The notes beneath the pieces are model-generated. The model had not been told where the DNA came from. It searched no databases and saw only the letters and a list, made by a program, of their open reading frames with translations. A DNA stretch of 55,962 bases from an uncultured Prevotella sp. (GTDB lineage Bacteria; Bacteroidota; Bacteroidia; Bacteroidales; Bacteroidaceae): the NCBI GenBank assembly GCA_946998295.1, contig CAMPYS010000009.1:1-55962 (forward strand). The letters are read 5' to 3'. Position numbers and translations under genes: made by a program. Each line of letters starts with the position of its first letter. The first letter of the stretch is position 1. Below are positions 44,941-54,851 of this stretch, one piece after another.

Positions 44941-45301
44941 TTATTTTAAACTAACATAAGTAAATCCTGCACCACTCTTATCCGTTACTACTCACTAAAA
45001 TATATAACTTCATTACTGAAACCTGTCAAACAATAAAATATAAATATACTTATTATACCTCTCTCGTTGCCTCCCCCAAAAACAATATTACATGTAAGTT
45101 TTATGACTATATATCTGCCATTTAATTTACTATAATTCCAGCCTTTCCTGCATATTTTCCACTTGGCGTCATACATTTTTTATATAATATATATTTTTTA
45201 GACCTAAGTAAAAGCCACCTTCTTTTCCCAACTCAAATACCATTAATATATAAAATAACCTCTCAATCTACCTTAATCGCAGTAGCATAATAAGTAATAA
45301 C
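44941..45301 (-). pseudogene. Possible decayed gene remnant
   Basis: The minus strand shows three protein-like stretches in different frames: YFIIVITYYATAIKVD near 45301, GKEGGFYLGLKN near 45200, and a C-terminal-looking VVTDKSGAGFTYVSLK ending in TAA at 44941-44943. A 62-codon frame (44988-45176) joins the last two with a break after IYFSE. The pattern suggests a short gene broken by frameshifts. I do not recognise the family, and the similarity to real protein is only impressionistic. Confidence 0.3.
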
Positions 45302-45450
45302 TATAATGAAATATCTATTTATAGTTGCAAGTATAGTGTGTAGCGTATACTATAATTTATCAAAATCTATTTTCAAGTATAAACAGTTAAATTATACTAA
45401 ATGTAGAATGGCGTAAATCTACTAAATATATTTATTATAAAAAATATATC

Positions 45451-45458
45451 TAAATTTG
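45451..45458 (+). promoter_or_regulatory. Probable -7 box of the rplM operon
   Basis: TAAATTTG lies 145 bases before the rplM ATG. No TTTG is found 19-21 bases upstream. The long distance leaves room for a leader RNA. Confidence 0.5.
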
Positions 45459-45477
45459 CAAACCGATTATTTCCAAA

Positions 45478-45497
45478 GAGGGATACTTAGTTCCCTC
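45478..45497 (+). promoter_or_regulatory. Leader hairpin upstream of rplM
   Basis: GAGGGA (45478-45483) pairs with TCCCTC (45492-45497) around an 8-base loop, early in the predicted leader of the L13-S9-S2-Ts cluster. The GC-rich stem stands out in this AT-rich spacer. Ribosomal-protein leaders upstream of L13 have been described in Bacteroidia; whether this is a member needs a covariance-model search. Confidence 0.45.
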
Positions 45498-45602
45498 ATG
45501 TGCATTAGCTTTTTGTATAACTTTTGGCCAAGTAATACAAAATAAAAAGAAAAAGCACAATATTTAAAAACGTTTTTAGTAGTAAAATTTTTATTTTTAA
45601 AC

Positions 45603-46067
45603 ATGAACACTTTAAGTTATAAGACTATTTCCATAAACAAGGAAACAGCCAAAAAAGAGTGGGTTGTAGTAGATGCTACAAACCAAGTGGTTGGTCGTCT
45701 CTGCTCTAAAGTAGCTAAGTTACTTCGTGGCAAGTATAAACCAACATTTACACCTCACGTTGATTGCGGAGATAACGTAATTATCATCAATGCAGCGAAA
45801 GTTGTTTTTACAGGTAAAAAGGAAACCGATAAACTTTACACACGCTATACAGGCTATCCTGGTGGTCAACGTTTTAATACTCCTGCACAACTTCGCAATA
45901 AGAAAAACGGTATTGACAAAATGTTACGCCATGCTGTAAAAGGCATGCTTCCAAAAGGTCCATTAGGACGTCATATCCTCGATAACCTCTATATAAAAGA
46001 GGGTACAGAATTAGAAGGGCTTGAAGCACAAAAGCCAAAAGCTATTGATATAAATCAGTATAAATAA
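45603..46067 (+). CDS. rplM: Ribosomal protein uL13
   Basis: A 154-residue large-subunit protein. It shows WVVVDATNQVVGRLCSKVAK, NVIIINAAKVVFTGKK, YTRYTGYPGGQR and MLRHAVKGMLPKGPLGR, all standard for L13. rpsI follows after nine bases, the normal pair. Confidence 0.97.
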   Translation: MNTLSYKTISINKETAKKEWVVVDATNQVVGRLCSKVAKLLRGKYKPTFTPHVDCGDNVIIINAAKVVFTGKKETDKLYTRYTGYPGGQRFNTPAQLRNKKNGIDKMLRHAVKGMLPKGPLGRHILDNLYIKEGTELEGLEAQKPKAIDINQYK

Positions 46068-46076
46068 TTAGGAAAA

Positions 46077-46463
46077 ATGGAAGTAATTAACACAACAGGA
46101 CGTCGTAAAAGCGCAGTAGCTCGAATATATCTTTCTGAAGGTACTGGCAAAATCACAATAAATAAAAAAGATATAACAGAATATTTCCCATCAGGTATTC
46201 TTCAATATGTTGTAAAACAACCACTACAATTATTAGGTGTTGATGGACAATATGATATCAAAGTAAATCTTTATGGAGGTGGATTTACAGGACAAAGTCA
46301 AGCTTTAAGACTTGCTATTGCTCGTGCATTAGTAGAAATAAATGCAGAAGATAAAAAGAACTTAAAAGATCACGGATTCCTAACTCGTGATAGCCGTAAA
46401 GTTGAACGTAAAAAACCAGGTCAACCAAAAGCACGTGCTCATTTCCAATTCAGCAAACGTTAA
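46077..46463 (+). CDS. rpsI: Ribosomal protein uS9
   Basis: A 128-residue small-subunit protein that starts MEVINTTGRRKSAVARIYLS and includes GGGFTGQSQALRLAIARAL. It ends with the conserved C-terminal tail (KKPGQPKARAHFQFSKR) that reaches the P-site tRNA. The AAA-rich Shine-Dalgarno region is weak, as elsewhere in this genome. Confidence 0.97.
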   Translation: MEVINTTGRRKSAVARIYLSEGTGKITINKKDITEYFPSGILQYVVKQPLQLLGVDGQYDIKVNLYGGGFTGQSQALRLAIARALVEINAEDKKNLKDHGFLTRDSRKVERKKPGQPKARAHFQFSKR

Positions 46464-46665
46464 ACTACTTATTTTATATATTAATTACTATATCATAAGT
46501 AAATAATAGCTGATACATTTTATATTATAAAGGCTCAAGTTTAGCATCTAAATCTATGAGATTCTAATAAGAATAGATAAGACTACCCATAGATTGATTC
46601 TAAGAGAGCTTGATGAATAATTATCATTCTCAAATTAAAGAATTAAAAAGAAAGTAAACAAAAAT
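46464..46665 (+). other. Spacer between rpsI and rpsB
   Basis: No gene fits. It contains short pairable pieces (TTCT-AATA-AGAA at 46562-46573; CTATG near 46554 with CATAG near 46589) that could form a leader structure for rpsB, but nothing is strong enough to call. Confidence 0.3.
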
Positions 46666-47469
46666 ATGGCAAGAACAAATTTTGATCAATTACTACAAGC
46701 AGGTTGCCACTTTGGCCATCTACATCGCAAATGGAATCCAGCAATGAAACCATATATATATATGGAACGCAATGGAATCCACATTATCGATTTACATAAA
46801 ACTGTTGCAAAAATAGATGAAGCAGCAGAAGCTTTAAAAGGAATTGCTAAAAGTGGTAAAAAAATATTATTCGTAGCTACTAAAAAACAGGCAAAGGAAA
46901 TAGTCGCAACTAAAGCAGCTTCTGTTAATATGCCATACGTTAATGAACGTTGGGCTGGTGGTATGCTTACTAACTTCCCTACTATACGTAAAGCTGTAAA
47001 GAAAATGACCAACATAGACAAGTTAATGAATGATGGAACATTTTCTAATCTTTCAAAAAGAGAAATACTACAAATTTCTCGTCAACGTGCCAAATTAGAG
47101 AAGAATCTTGGTTCTATATCTGAACTAACACGTTTACCAGCTGCATTATTCGTAATAGACGTTATGAAAGAGCATATAGCTGTAAAAGAAGCTAATCGTT
47201 TAGGTATACCTGTATTTGCTATTGTAGATACAAATTCAAATCCAACTAACATTGACTATGTTATACCTGCTAATGACGATGCGAAAGACTCTATCAATGC
47301 AGTCCTCACAGCTTGCTGTGAAGCTATAACAGAAGGTCTTGAAGAACGTAAAGTTGAAAAAGCTGATGAGAAAGCTGCTGCTGAGCAAGCTGAAGAAGCA
47401 GCAGAAGCTAAACCACGTCGTGCAGCACGCAAGAAGGCTGTTAAAGAAGAAAAAGCTGCTGAAAATTAA
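46666..47469 (+). CDS. rpsB: Ribosomal protein uS2
   Basis: The 267-residue protein carries FDQLLQAGCHFGHLHRKWNP and MKPYIYMERNGIHIIDLHKT at the N-terminus, followed by YVNERWAGGMLTNFPTIRK. The C-terminus adds an alanine/glutamate/lysine-rich tail (about residues 228-267) beyond the globular domain, which is common in Bacteroidota. tsf follows 115 bases later. Confidence 0.97.
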   Translation: MARTNFDQLLQAGCHFGHLHRKWNPAMKPYIYMERNGIHIIDLHKTVAKIDEAAEALKGIAKSGKKILFVATKKQAKEIVATKAASVNMPYVNERWAGGMLTNFPTIRKAVKKMTNIDKLMNDGTFSNLSKREILQISRQRAKLEKNLGSISELTRLPAALFVIDVMKEHIAVKEANRLGIPVFAIVDTNSNPTNIDYVIPANDDAKDSINAVLTACCEAITEGLEERKVEKADEKAAAEQAEEAAEAKPRRAARKKAVKEEKAAEN

Positions 47470-47584
47470 TAAAATAAATAATACGTAAATATAGTATTGG
47501 TAAAATATTATCTATAAAATAAGTATGTAAATATTTACCAATACTTTAATTTAGGTTTAATAATAAAATTGAAAGGAATAAAAA

Positions 47585-48583
47585 ATGGCTGTATCTATAG
47601 AAGACATAAAGAAATTACGTGCTATGACAGGTGCTGGTCTTGCAGACGTTAAGAATGCACTAACAGAAGCAGAGGGTAATTTTGATAAAGCTAAAGAATT
47701 ACTCCGTGAGCGTGGGTTAGCTATCGCTGCTAAACGCTCAGATCGTGAAACTGCTAACGGTTGTGTACTTGTAAAAGCTGTTAATGGTTTTGCTGCTATG
47801 ATTGCTGTAAAATGCGAAACAGATTTCGTTGCTAATGGTAAGGATTTCATTGCTATGACACAAGAAATTCTTGATGCAGCTGTTGCTGCTAAAGCTAAAA
47901 ATATAGATGAAGTTAAATCTTTAAAATTAGCAAATGGTACTACTGCTGAAGAAACTGTAAAACAGCGCTCTGGTATAACTGGTGAGAAAATGGAGCTTGA
48001 TGGATATAACTTCATTGAAGGTGATAACCTTTCTGTTTATGACCACATGGGCAAACACACTTTAGCAACTATTGTCCAACTTAACAAATGTAATGAAGAT
48101 GCAGGACATAAAGTAGCAATGCAAGTAGCAGCTATGAAACCTGTAGCTTTAGATGAGAGTTCTGTACCTCAAGAAGTTAAAGATGAAGAATACAAAGTAG
48201 CTGTTCAAAAGACAAAAGAAGAACAAGTTGAAAAAGCTGTTATTGCAGCTATAAAGAAAGCTGGTATTAATGCTAATCTTGTTGACAGCGACGAGCATAT
48301 TGAATCAAACATAAAAAAAGGTTGGCTTACACGTGAAGATGCAGATAAAGCTTTAGAAATAAAGAAAACAGTAAGTGTAGAAAAAGCTGCCAGTCTTAAT
48401 GAAACAATGATTCAAAATATAGCAAAGGGACGTCTTAATAAATTCTTTAAAGAGAGCTGCCTTGTTGATCAAGAATTCCAATTTGCAGACGGTGAGAAAA
48501 TAAATGTTGCAGACTGGTTGAAATCTCAAGATAAAGAACTTAAGGTTATTGAATACAAACGCTTCACTCTTGCTGCAGAATAA
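47585..48583 (+). CDS. tsf: Elongation factor Ts
   Basis: It recycles EF-Tu by releasing GDP. The 332-residue protein begins with the UBA-like domain (VSIEDIKKLRAMTGAGLADV) and has the EF-Tu-contact motif CETDFVAN, then GNFDKAKELLRERG and later HKVAMQVAAMKP. Length is slightly above the E. coli 283. A strong terminator follows. Confidence 0.97.
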   Translation: MAVSIEDIKKLRAMTGAGLADVKNALTEAEGNFDKAKELLRERGLAIAAKRSDRETANGCVLVKAVNGFAAMIAVKCETDFVANGKDFIAMTQEILDAAVAAKAKNIDEVKSLKLANGTTAEETVKQRSGITGEKMELDGYNFIEGDNLSVYDHMGKHTLATIVQLNKCNEDAGHKVAMQVAAMKPVALDESSVPQEVKDEEYKVAVQKTKEEQVEKAVIAAIKKAGINANLVDSDEHIESNIKKGWLTREDADKALEIKKTVSVEKAASLNETMIQNIAKGRLNKFFKESCLVDQEFQFADGEKINVADWLKSQDKELKVIEYKRFTLAAE

Positions 48584-48620
48584 AATATATAGAATTTAGT
48601 TATACTGTATAAATTATAAA

Positions 48621-48654
48621 GCAGGTGTGTCTATTTAGACACACCTGCTTTTTT
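48621..48654 (+). terminator. Intrinsic terminator of the rplM-tsf cluster
   Basis: GCAGGTGTGTCTA (48621-48633) pairs with TAGACACACCTGC (48636-48648) and TTTTTT follows (48649-48654). Confidence 0.92.
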
Positions 48655-49399
48655 GTTCTCAAACATTTAAATTAAATCAGTATATAGCTATAAAAATATA
48701 TATCAAAGATATCATAGTGGGATTTTATTAATCTTGAACTTTTTAACCACATAGTATGAAATAAATGTAAAATAAGTGTAGGAAGCTGATTAAATATAAA
48801 TTATCGTTTAGTTGCATGGATATTCTGAAATAAAAGTATCTGCATACATTAATCGAAGAAGGTTCTATTTTAGAAAATTGTAAATAAAAATTACCTATAA
48901 AAAATAATGAAATACCGTTTAAGTTAAAGTGTTACTGCGTTTCTTAGTAAAACGTCTCAGCGTTTCTTAGCAAAACGTTCAAGCGTTTTACTAAGAAACT
49001 CAGCTACATTTATTAGTAAAATGTTATACAGAATCTTATAATATCTATAAATATTTGTTGTTCAAGTATATACAAAAACTAAAATCCTAATAAACTGTCA
49101 CAATTAAATACAGATTATATACCGTAATATATACTATAACATACTATTTTTTTTAATCCGTATTTGTATATATCTTTTACTTCAGAAATAGATTATAAAC
49201 GATTGTTTCTATATATCATGAAATTAAATTTTTAACAATAGTTTTCACATAAAAAAGTTATAGTTAATATCTATACTTTATTGATAGTATTTTGCGCTAC
49301 ATTTCTTAACTAATTTATATTTTACTTTTTAGTTACTTAAATCTATAGTATAAAAATTAATTTAATAATTATCAATTCCATATATTAGTCAGTTTATAT
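48655..49399. other. Long spacer between tsf and the FAH-family gene
   Basis: No gene is visible. It contains the second structured repeat copy (48916-49017) and weaker similarity to the first copy continuing to about 49046. The rest is AT-rich with stops in all frames. Confidence 0.5.
48916..49017. repeat. Copy 2 of a 102-base structured intergenic element
   Basis: Same length and same ends as copy 1. Positions 28-38 (CTTAGTAAAAC) pair with 70-80 (GTTTTACTAAG), in exact register with copy 1, and the stem extends to 15-16 bp (48939-48954 with 48984-48999). A direct repeat of the left arm (GCGTTTCTTAGCAAAACG, from 48960) lies between the arms, so the right arm can pair with either left arm. 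A degenerate fourth arm lies at about 49009-49022. Confidence 0.7.
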
Positions 49400-49407
49400 T
49401 ATCTTTG
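49400..49407 (+). promoter_or_regulatory. Probable -7 box for the FAH-porU-porV-ispF cluster
   Basis: TATCTTTG matches TAnnTTTG and lies 23 bases before the ATG at 49431. No TTTG -33 box stands at the right distance. Confidence 0.5.
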
Positions 49408-49430
49408 TAAATTATTATAGCTTAGTAATT

Positions 49431-50048
49431 ATGAAAATATTTGCAATTGAAAACAACTATCCACAAAATAATAATTCTGAAAGTATTACGTTAATAGATA
49501 AAAGTATATTAGGAATATCTCTCAAAGCAGATTCTTCTTTACTGAAATCTCATAAACCTTTTTTTATACCAGATAATTTAGGTAAGATAGATTATAAAAC
49601 AGAAATAGTTGTACGTATATCAAAATTAGGAAAAACTATACCTGAAAGATTTGCTCAGAGATATTATGATGCTATAACAATAGGAATTAATTTTAGTGCG
49701 ATTGAATTAAAACAAAAATTAGAAAAAGAGCACTTGCCTTGTGACTTGTCAAAAAATTTTGATGGTTCTTCTGTAATTGGAGAATGGGTTGACAAAGACA
49801 AATTTATAGATATACAACGCATTAGATTTAACTTAAATGTTGATAGCAATAAAGTTCAAAGTGGTTACACAGGAGATATGATTGTAAGTGTAGATGAAAT
49901 AATATCATATTTAAGTCAATTTTTCACTCTAAAAACTGGCGACATAATATATACGGGCTGTCCATGCAGAGAGATAGAGGCTCAAATAAATACACATTTT
50001 GAAGGATTCATTGAAGAACGTAAAGTATTAGATTTTAATTGCAAATAA
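49431..50048 (+). CDS. Fumarylacetoacetate hydrolase-family protein
   Basis: A short (205 residues) FAH-fold protein of the YcgM type. It shows EIVVRISKLGKTIPERFAQR, ITIGINFSAIELKQKL and, near the C-terminus, KTGDIIYTGCPC, where the family normally has a KxGDxIxTGTPxG motif; here the glycine after the proline-cysteine is lost. Metal-site glutamates are not obvious, so catalysis is uncertain. It precedes porU by 16 bases; I recall the same neighbour in other Bacteroidales. Confidence 0.75.
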   Translation: MKIFAIENNYPQNNNSESITLIDKSILGISLKADSSLLKSHKPFFIPDNLGKIDYKTEIVVRISKLGKTIPERFAQRYYDAITIGINFSAIELKQKLEKEHLPCDLSKNFDGSSVIGEWVDKDKFIDIQRIRFNLNVDSNKVQSGYTGDMIVSVDEIISYLSQFFTLKTGDIIYTGCPCREIEAQINTHFEGFIEERKVLDFNCK

Positions 50049-50064
50049 ATAGCATAATAAATAT

Positions 50065-53000
50065 ATGAAACGATTATTATTAAGTCTTTTTATAATATTG
50101 ATAAATGTATCAGCAAATGCACAATTTAAACAATTCATCCATCTAAATAGTGAAAATATAAAAATAGATTCAATATTACCACATTTCATATCAACAATAC
50201 CAATAGGTGAAAACTATACAGATTCAATTTACAAAATAGAGATAAAATATCCTGAATTTGTAGATTTGACTAAAGAGGATATTAAAAAATATTATAAAAT
50301 AACGAGTAAAAAACTTCCTACAATTCCTACAATTAAACAACAATTAGTAATAGAAAGAAAGAAAGGAACTTTAGAATATTCATTTATTCCTATAGTGGAA
50401 CGAAATGGTAAAAAACAATTTTTAGTCAGCTGTATGATAGCTCTAAAAAGTACGCCTAAAATAAAATACTCATTATTTAAATTTTATAAAAATAAATATT
50501 ACAATACCAATAATAAATCAATCTATGCAAATCATTCAATTCTATCAAAAGGGAAATGGGCAAAAATACGTGTACCAGATAATGGAATATATGAACTAAC
50601 TCCAGCTATAATAAAAAAAGCAGGTTTTCAAAATATTAATAAAGTAAAGATTTACGGATATGGTGGACATCTACAAGACGAAGTGCTAAAAACAGAAGCA
50701 CTAAAGTCCACTGATGATTTAAAAGAAGTAGAAAGTACTATAATTAATGGGAAACGTTTATTCTATGGAAAGGGTCCTATAAAATGGATTAGTAAAACAA
50801 GTACAAAATATATTAGAAACTATTATTCACAATACGGTTATTATTTTCTTACAGAAAATGACACACCGCCATTACTTATAAATAAAGACGAATTTATTAA
50901 AGAAGTATATCCCCTACCTGACGATTATCATGAATTACACGAAATAGATAATTTTAGTTGGTATGAAGGGGGTAGAAATTTATACGAAAAAACACCTATT
51001 GAAGTTGGAGAATCACAAACCTTCTCAATACCTAATAAAGGAAAATCTTTAAAAGGGACAATGGAAATAGTTGTTACATCAGGTAAATACAATTCTGAGG
51101 TAAATATACAAATCAATGGAGAGGACAAGGGACTAATTGATATAAACTTAGAAAACAAAAAATTTGATCATGCAGGAATAGCTAAAAAAATATTTTATCT
51201 AAATAACCTAAAAGAAAATAATATAATAACGCTAAGAGTATTAAATGGAGGAACTTGTCGATTAGACTATATTTCAATGACATACGAAAAGCCAAAAGAT
51301 AAGCCCGACTTTAATAATGATAATTTTCCTTCTCCAGAATATGTTTACAATATAACTAACCAAGATTTACATTCACACACCCCCGTTGATATGGTAATAA
51401 TTATACCAAGTAGTCAGAAGCTAAAAAAACAAGCAGAACGTCTATCAGCTTTCCATAAGCAACATGATGGAATGAAAGTAAGAATTGTTCCTGCAGATGA
51501 GCTTTACAACGAATTTTCAAGTGGAACGCCTGACGCAATGGCATATCGCAGATACCTAAAAATGTTATATGATCGCGCTAAAAACGAAACAGAAATACCA
51601 AAATCATTATTATTATTTGGAGATTGTGTATGGGATAATCGTATGCTAACAGATGAGTGTAAATATCTTAATCCTGACGATTATTTACTATCATACGAAA
51701 GCGATAATTCTTATAGTTCAGTTGACTGCTACGTAAATGATGGATGGTTTACATTAATGGACGAAGGAGAAGGGAATGAGCCTACCAGTAAAGATAAAGA
51801 AGATATCGGTGTGGGTAGAATACCTGCTGTTAATGATTATGAAGCAAAAATAGTAGTAGACAAAACTATTAATTATTCACTAAACAAGACTGCAGGGAGC
51901 TGGGAAAACATCATTATGTACATGGGAGACGATGGAGATAACAACCTTCATATGGAGTATGCAGACCATACTGCAGAAGCTATAAAAAAAATATATCCAA
52001 ACTATCAAGTAAAGAAGGTAATGTGGGATGCTTACAAAAGAACCGCTTCTGCAACAGGCTACGCATATCCAGAAGCAACAAATATTATTAAAGCTCAGCA
52101 ACAAATGGGAGCTTTAATAATGAACTACTCTGGACATGGTTCAGCATCACAACTATCACATGAAAAGGTTATAACAATAGGCGATTTTAAAACTTTCACC
52201 AACAAAAACCTTCCTTTGTGGATTACTGCAAGTTGTGATATTATGCCTTTCGATGGCACTATCCCAACAATAGGCGAAGCGGCTTTATTAAATGAAAAAG
52301 GAGGTTGTATGGCATTTTGGGGAACTACCCGCACAGTATATGCATACTACAATAGGGCCATAAACACAGCTTTCTTAAAACATGTACTAAGTTTTAGCGA
52401 TGGAAAACCTATAACATTAGGTGAAGCACAAAGAAGAGCAAAAGTAGAAATGATTACTAACCCAAATACTAAGGATACAGATAAAACTATCAATAAATTA
52501 CATTTTGCACTATTAGGAGATCCAGCATTAAGCCTTAATTTACCACAGCTAAAAACTGTAGTTACTTCTATTAATGATATACCCATAAATAAAAACTCGC
52601 TTATATCACTAAAAGGAGGAAGTATTGTTAAAATTAAAGGGTATATAGAAAAAGACAATAAGATAGATAAAAACTTTAAAGGTAAGATTAATGCAAAAGT
52701 TTGGGATACAGAAGAAACTATAATTTGCAAGATGCAAGAAAGCGATGCTACATATCCTTTTAAATATACTGATAGACAAAAAATCTTATATAACGGGACG
52801 GATAGTGTACGGAACGGAGAATTTAATATTACATTTGTTATACCATTAGACTTAAATTATTCTAATCTTAATGGACTAATTAACTTATATGCAGTAAATG
52901 ATAACCTTACAAAAATAGCCAATGGCATAGAAAACAGATTTTATATAAATAGCTCAAATAAAATTACTAATGACAATATAGGTCCTTCAGTATACTGCTA

Positions 53001-53637
53001 CCTTAATTCTCCTTCATTTAATAATGGTGGAAAAACTAATAGTACACCCTTCTTTGTCGCAAAAATAAAAGATAAGGACGGAATTAATGCAAGTGGTAAC
53101 GGCATTGGACATGATATAGAGTTAATAATAGATAATAAAATAAATCAGATATATAAATTGACAGATAATTTTAAATATGACTTTGGAAGTTACACACAAG
53201 GAGAAACTCACTACCTAATTCCAGAGTTAGAAGAAGGAAAACATAAATTAGAATTCAAAGTATGGGATATTTTAAATAACTTATCAGTAACTACATTAAA
53301 CTTCGTTGTTGATAAAAATTTTATTCCTAATATAGAAAATATACGTTGCACTAAAAACCCCATGTTTGATAAAACTTCGTTCATAATAAATAACAATCTG
53401 CCACATACAGATATAGAAGCAATAATAGAAATATTTGATACATCAGGGAGATTAATTTGGACACATAAAGAAAACTTTATCGGAGCAGAAAAAGAAATAA
53501 AAATAGATTGGAATACAAATAATAATAATGGAATACAACTCCATAAAGGTATATACTTGTATAGAGTAAAACTTGGAAATAAAGGAAAATACAGAACATC
53601 AAAAGCAAATAAACTAATAGTATTAAATAATAATTAG
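50065..53637 (+). CDS. porU: Type IX secretion sortase PorU (peptidase family C25)
   Basis: PorU cuts the C-terminal signal from type IX cargo on the cell surface and links the cargo to anionic lipopolysaccharide. The 1190-residue protein has a signal peptide (1-19), a gingipain-like C25 domain in the middle with the catalytic histidine H691 in YSGHGSASQL and cysteine C724 in ITASCDIMPFDG, and a C-terminal type IX signal-like domain (last 80 residues, GRLIWTHKENF and GIYLYRVKLG). PorU itself is known to keep this domain. porV follows 39 bases later. Confidence 0.95.
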   Translation: MKRLLLSLFIILINVSANAQFKQFIHLNSENIKIDSILPHFISTIPIGENYTDSIYKIEIKYPEFVDLTKEDIKKYYKITSKKLPTIPTIKQQLVIERKKGTLEYSFIPIVERNGKKQFLVSCMIALKSTPKIKYSLFKFYKNKYYNTNNKSIYANHSILSKGKWAKIRVPDNGIYELTPAIIKKAGFQNINKVKIYGYGGHLQDEVLKTEALKSTDDLKEVESTIINGKRLFYGKGPIKWISKTSTKYIRNYYSQYGYYFLTENDTPPLLINKDEFIKEVYPLPDDYHELHEIDNFSWYEGGRNLYEKTPIEVGESQTFSIPNKGKSLKGTMEIVVTSGKYNSEVNIQINGEDKGLIDINLENKKFDHAGIAKKIFYLNNLKENNIITLRVLNGGTCRLDYISMTYEKPKDKPDFNNDNFPSPEYVYNITNQDLHSHTPVDMVIIIPSSQKLKKQAERLSAFHKQHDGMKVRIVPADELYNEFSSGTPDAMAYRRYLKMLYDRAKNETEIPKSLLLFGDCVWDNRMLTDECKYLNPDDYLLSYESDNSYSSVDCYVNDGWFTLMDEGEGNEPTSKDKEDIGVGRIPAVNDYEAKIVVDKTINYSLNKTAGSWENIIMYMGDDGDNNLHMEYADHTAEAIKKIYPNYQVKKVMWDAYKRTASATGYAYPEATNIIKAQQQMGALIMNYSGHGSASQLSHEKVITIGDFKTFTNKNLPLWITASCDIMPFDGTIPTIGEAALLNEKGGCMAFWGTTRTVYAYYNRAINTAFLKHVLSFSDGKPITLGEAQRRAKVEMITNPNTKDTDKTINKLHFALLGDPALSLNLPQLKTVVTSINDIPINKNSLISLKGGSIVKIKGYIEKDNKIDKNFKGKINAKVWDTEETIICKMQESDATYPFKYTDRQKILYNGTDSVRNGEFNITFVIPLDLNYSNLNGLINLYAVNDNLTKIANGIENRFYINSSNKITNDNIGPSVYCYLNSPSFNNGGKTNSTPFFVAKIKDKDGINASGNGIGHDIELIIDNKINQIYKLTDNFKYDFGSYTQGETHYLIPELEEGKHKLEFKVWDILNNLSVTTLNFVVDKNFIPNIENIRCTKNPMFDKTSFIINNNLPHTDIEAIIEIFDTSGRLIWTHKENFIGAEKEIKIDWNTNNNNGIQLHKGIYLYRVKLGNKGKYRTSKANKLIVLNNN

Positions 53638-53676
53638 ACAACTACACACGTTTAAACTATAGATACAACAAAAAAT

Positions 53677-54843
53677 ATGAATAAATCAATTAAAATAATA
53701 GTTTGCATAATTATATTACTTAATAATATTTCTGCAAAAGCTCAAGATAAAAGAGACTTTTTTAACCCTATAAATTACTCTGTTACATCATTAATGATTG
53801 CACCTGATGCACGTGCAGCAGGTATGGGTGATATTGGAGCTGCAACTGACCCTGATGTCTTTTCACAATATTGGAATCCAGCAAAATATCCATTTACAAT
53901 ATCGCGTGCAGGAATATCACTTAATTATACTCCTTGGTTACGTAGGATAGTTAGTGATATAGAGTTAGCTAACCTAACAGGATATTATCGTATAGGAGAC
54001 TATAGTGCAGTTTCTGGATCTCTAAGGTATTTCTCACTTGGACAAGTAAATGTAAGCGAAACTAATAATTTCACTATTAAGCCCTATGAATTATCTGCAG
54101 ATTTAGCATACTCACTTATGCTAAACGAAAATTTTTCCATTGGTGCTGCTGTACGTTGGATATATTCTGATTTAACATATAATTTTAATGAAGAAATCAC
54201 ACCAGGCTCAGCATTTGCTGCTGATATAGCAACATACTACCAAAATTATATCAACATAGGAAAACGAGAATGTCAATTGGGATTAGGATTAAATATTAAT
54301 AATATAGGATCTAAAATTTCATTTGGTGGAAATAATCGGTCAGAATTTATACCTACTAATATGAGACTTGGAGCATCACTAATGATACCAATGGACGAAT
54401 TCAATAAGTTTTCAATAAGCATAGATGCTAATAAACTATTAGTGCCTACATATCCAAAACGTAACGCTGATGAAGCGCAAACTGATTATCAAGAAAGATT
54501 ACAAAAAGAATATTATGATATATCATCTATTGCTGGTATTTTTAAAAGTTTTACCGATGCACCTAATGGGTTTAAAGAGGAACTACAAGAAATACAAGTA
54601 AGTGCAGGCGCAGAATATGTATATAACGATAAATTTTCGTTAAGAGCTGGTTACCATTATCAACATCCAAACAAAGGAAATCTTAAATATTTTACAATTG
54701 GAGCTGGATTTAAAATGAATGTTTTCTCCCTTGATGCTGGATATGTAATAGCAACTGCAAGAAGTAATCCTCTTGATCAAACCTTACGGTTCTCACTTAC
54801 TTTTGACATGGATGGTATTAAAGACTTATTTAAAAGCAAATAA
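53677..54843 (+). CDS. porV: Type IX secretion outer-membrane protein PorV (LptO)
   Basis: A 388-residue FadL-like barrel with a signal peptide (about 1-22), the hallmark N-terminus MIAPDARAAGMGDIGAATDP and YWNPAKYPF, and barrel strands ending FDMDGIKDLFKSK. PorV receives cargo from the SprA pore and delivers it to PorU. It is directly between porU and ispF and probably on the same transcript. Confidence 0.95.
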   Translation: MNKSIKIIVCIIILLNNISAKAQDKRDFFNPINYSVTSLMIAPDARAAGMGDIGAATDPDVFSQYWNPAKYPFTISRAGISLNYTPWLRRIVSDIELANLTGYYRIGDYSAVSGSLRYFSLGQVNVSETNNFTIKPYELSADLAYSLMLNENFSIGAAVRWIYSDLTYNFNEEITPGSAFAADIATYYQNYINIGKRECQLGLGLNINNIGSKISFGGNNRSEFIPTNMRLGASLMIPMDEFNKFSISIDANKLLVPTYPKRNADEAQTDYQERLQKEYYDISSIAGIFKSFTDAPNGFKEELQEIQVSAGAEYVYNDKFSLRAGYHYQHPNKGNLKYFTIGAGFKMNVFSLDAGYVIATARSNPLDQTLRFSLTFDMDGIKDLFKSK

Positions 54844-54851
54844 AATAATAA

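Noticed and set aside
45306..45416. A 36-codon plus-strand frame starting MKYLFIVASIVCSVYYN, with a hydrophobic N-terminus, upstream of rplM
   Set aside because: It is very short, overlaps the edge of the candidate pseudogene, and has no promoter or recognisable family; hydrophobic frames are common by chance in AT-rich DNA.
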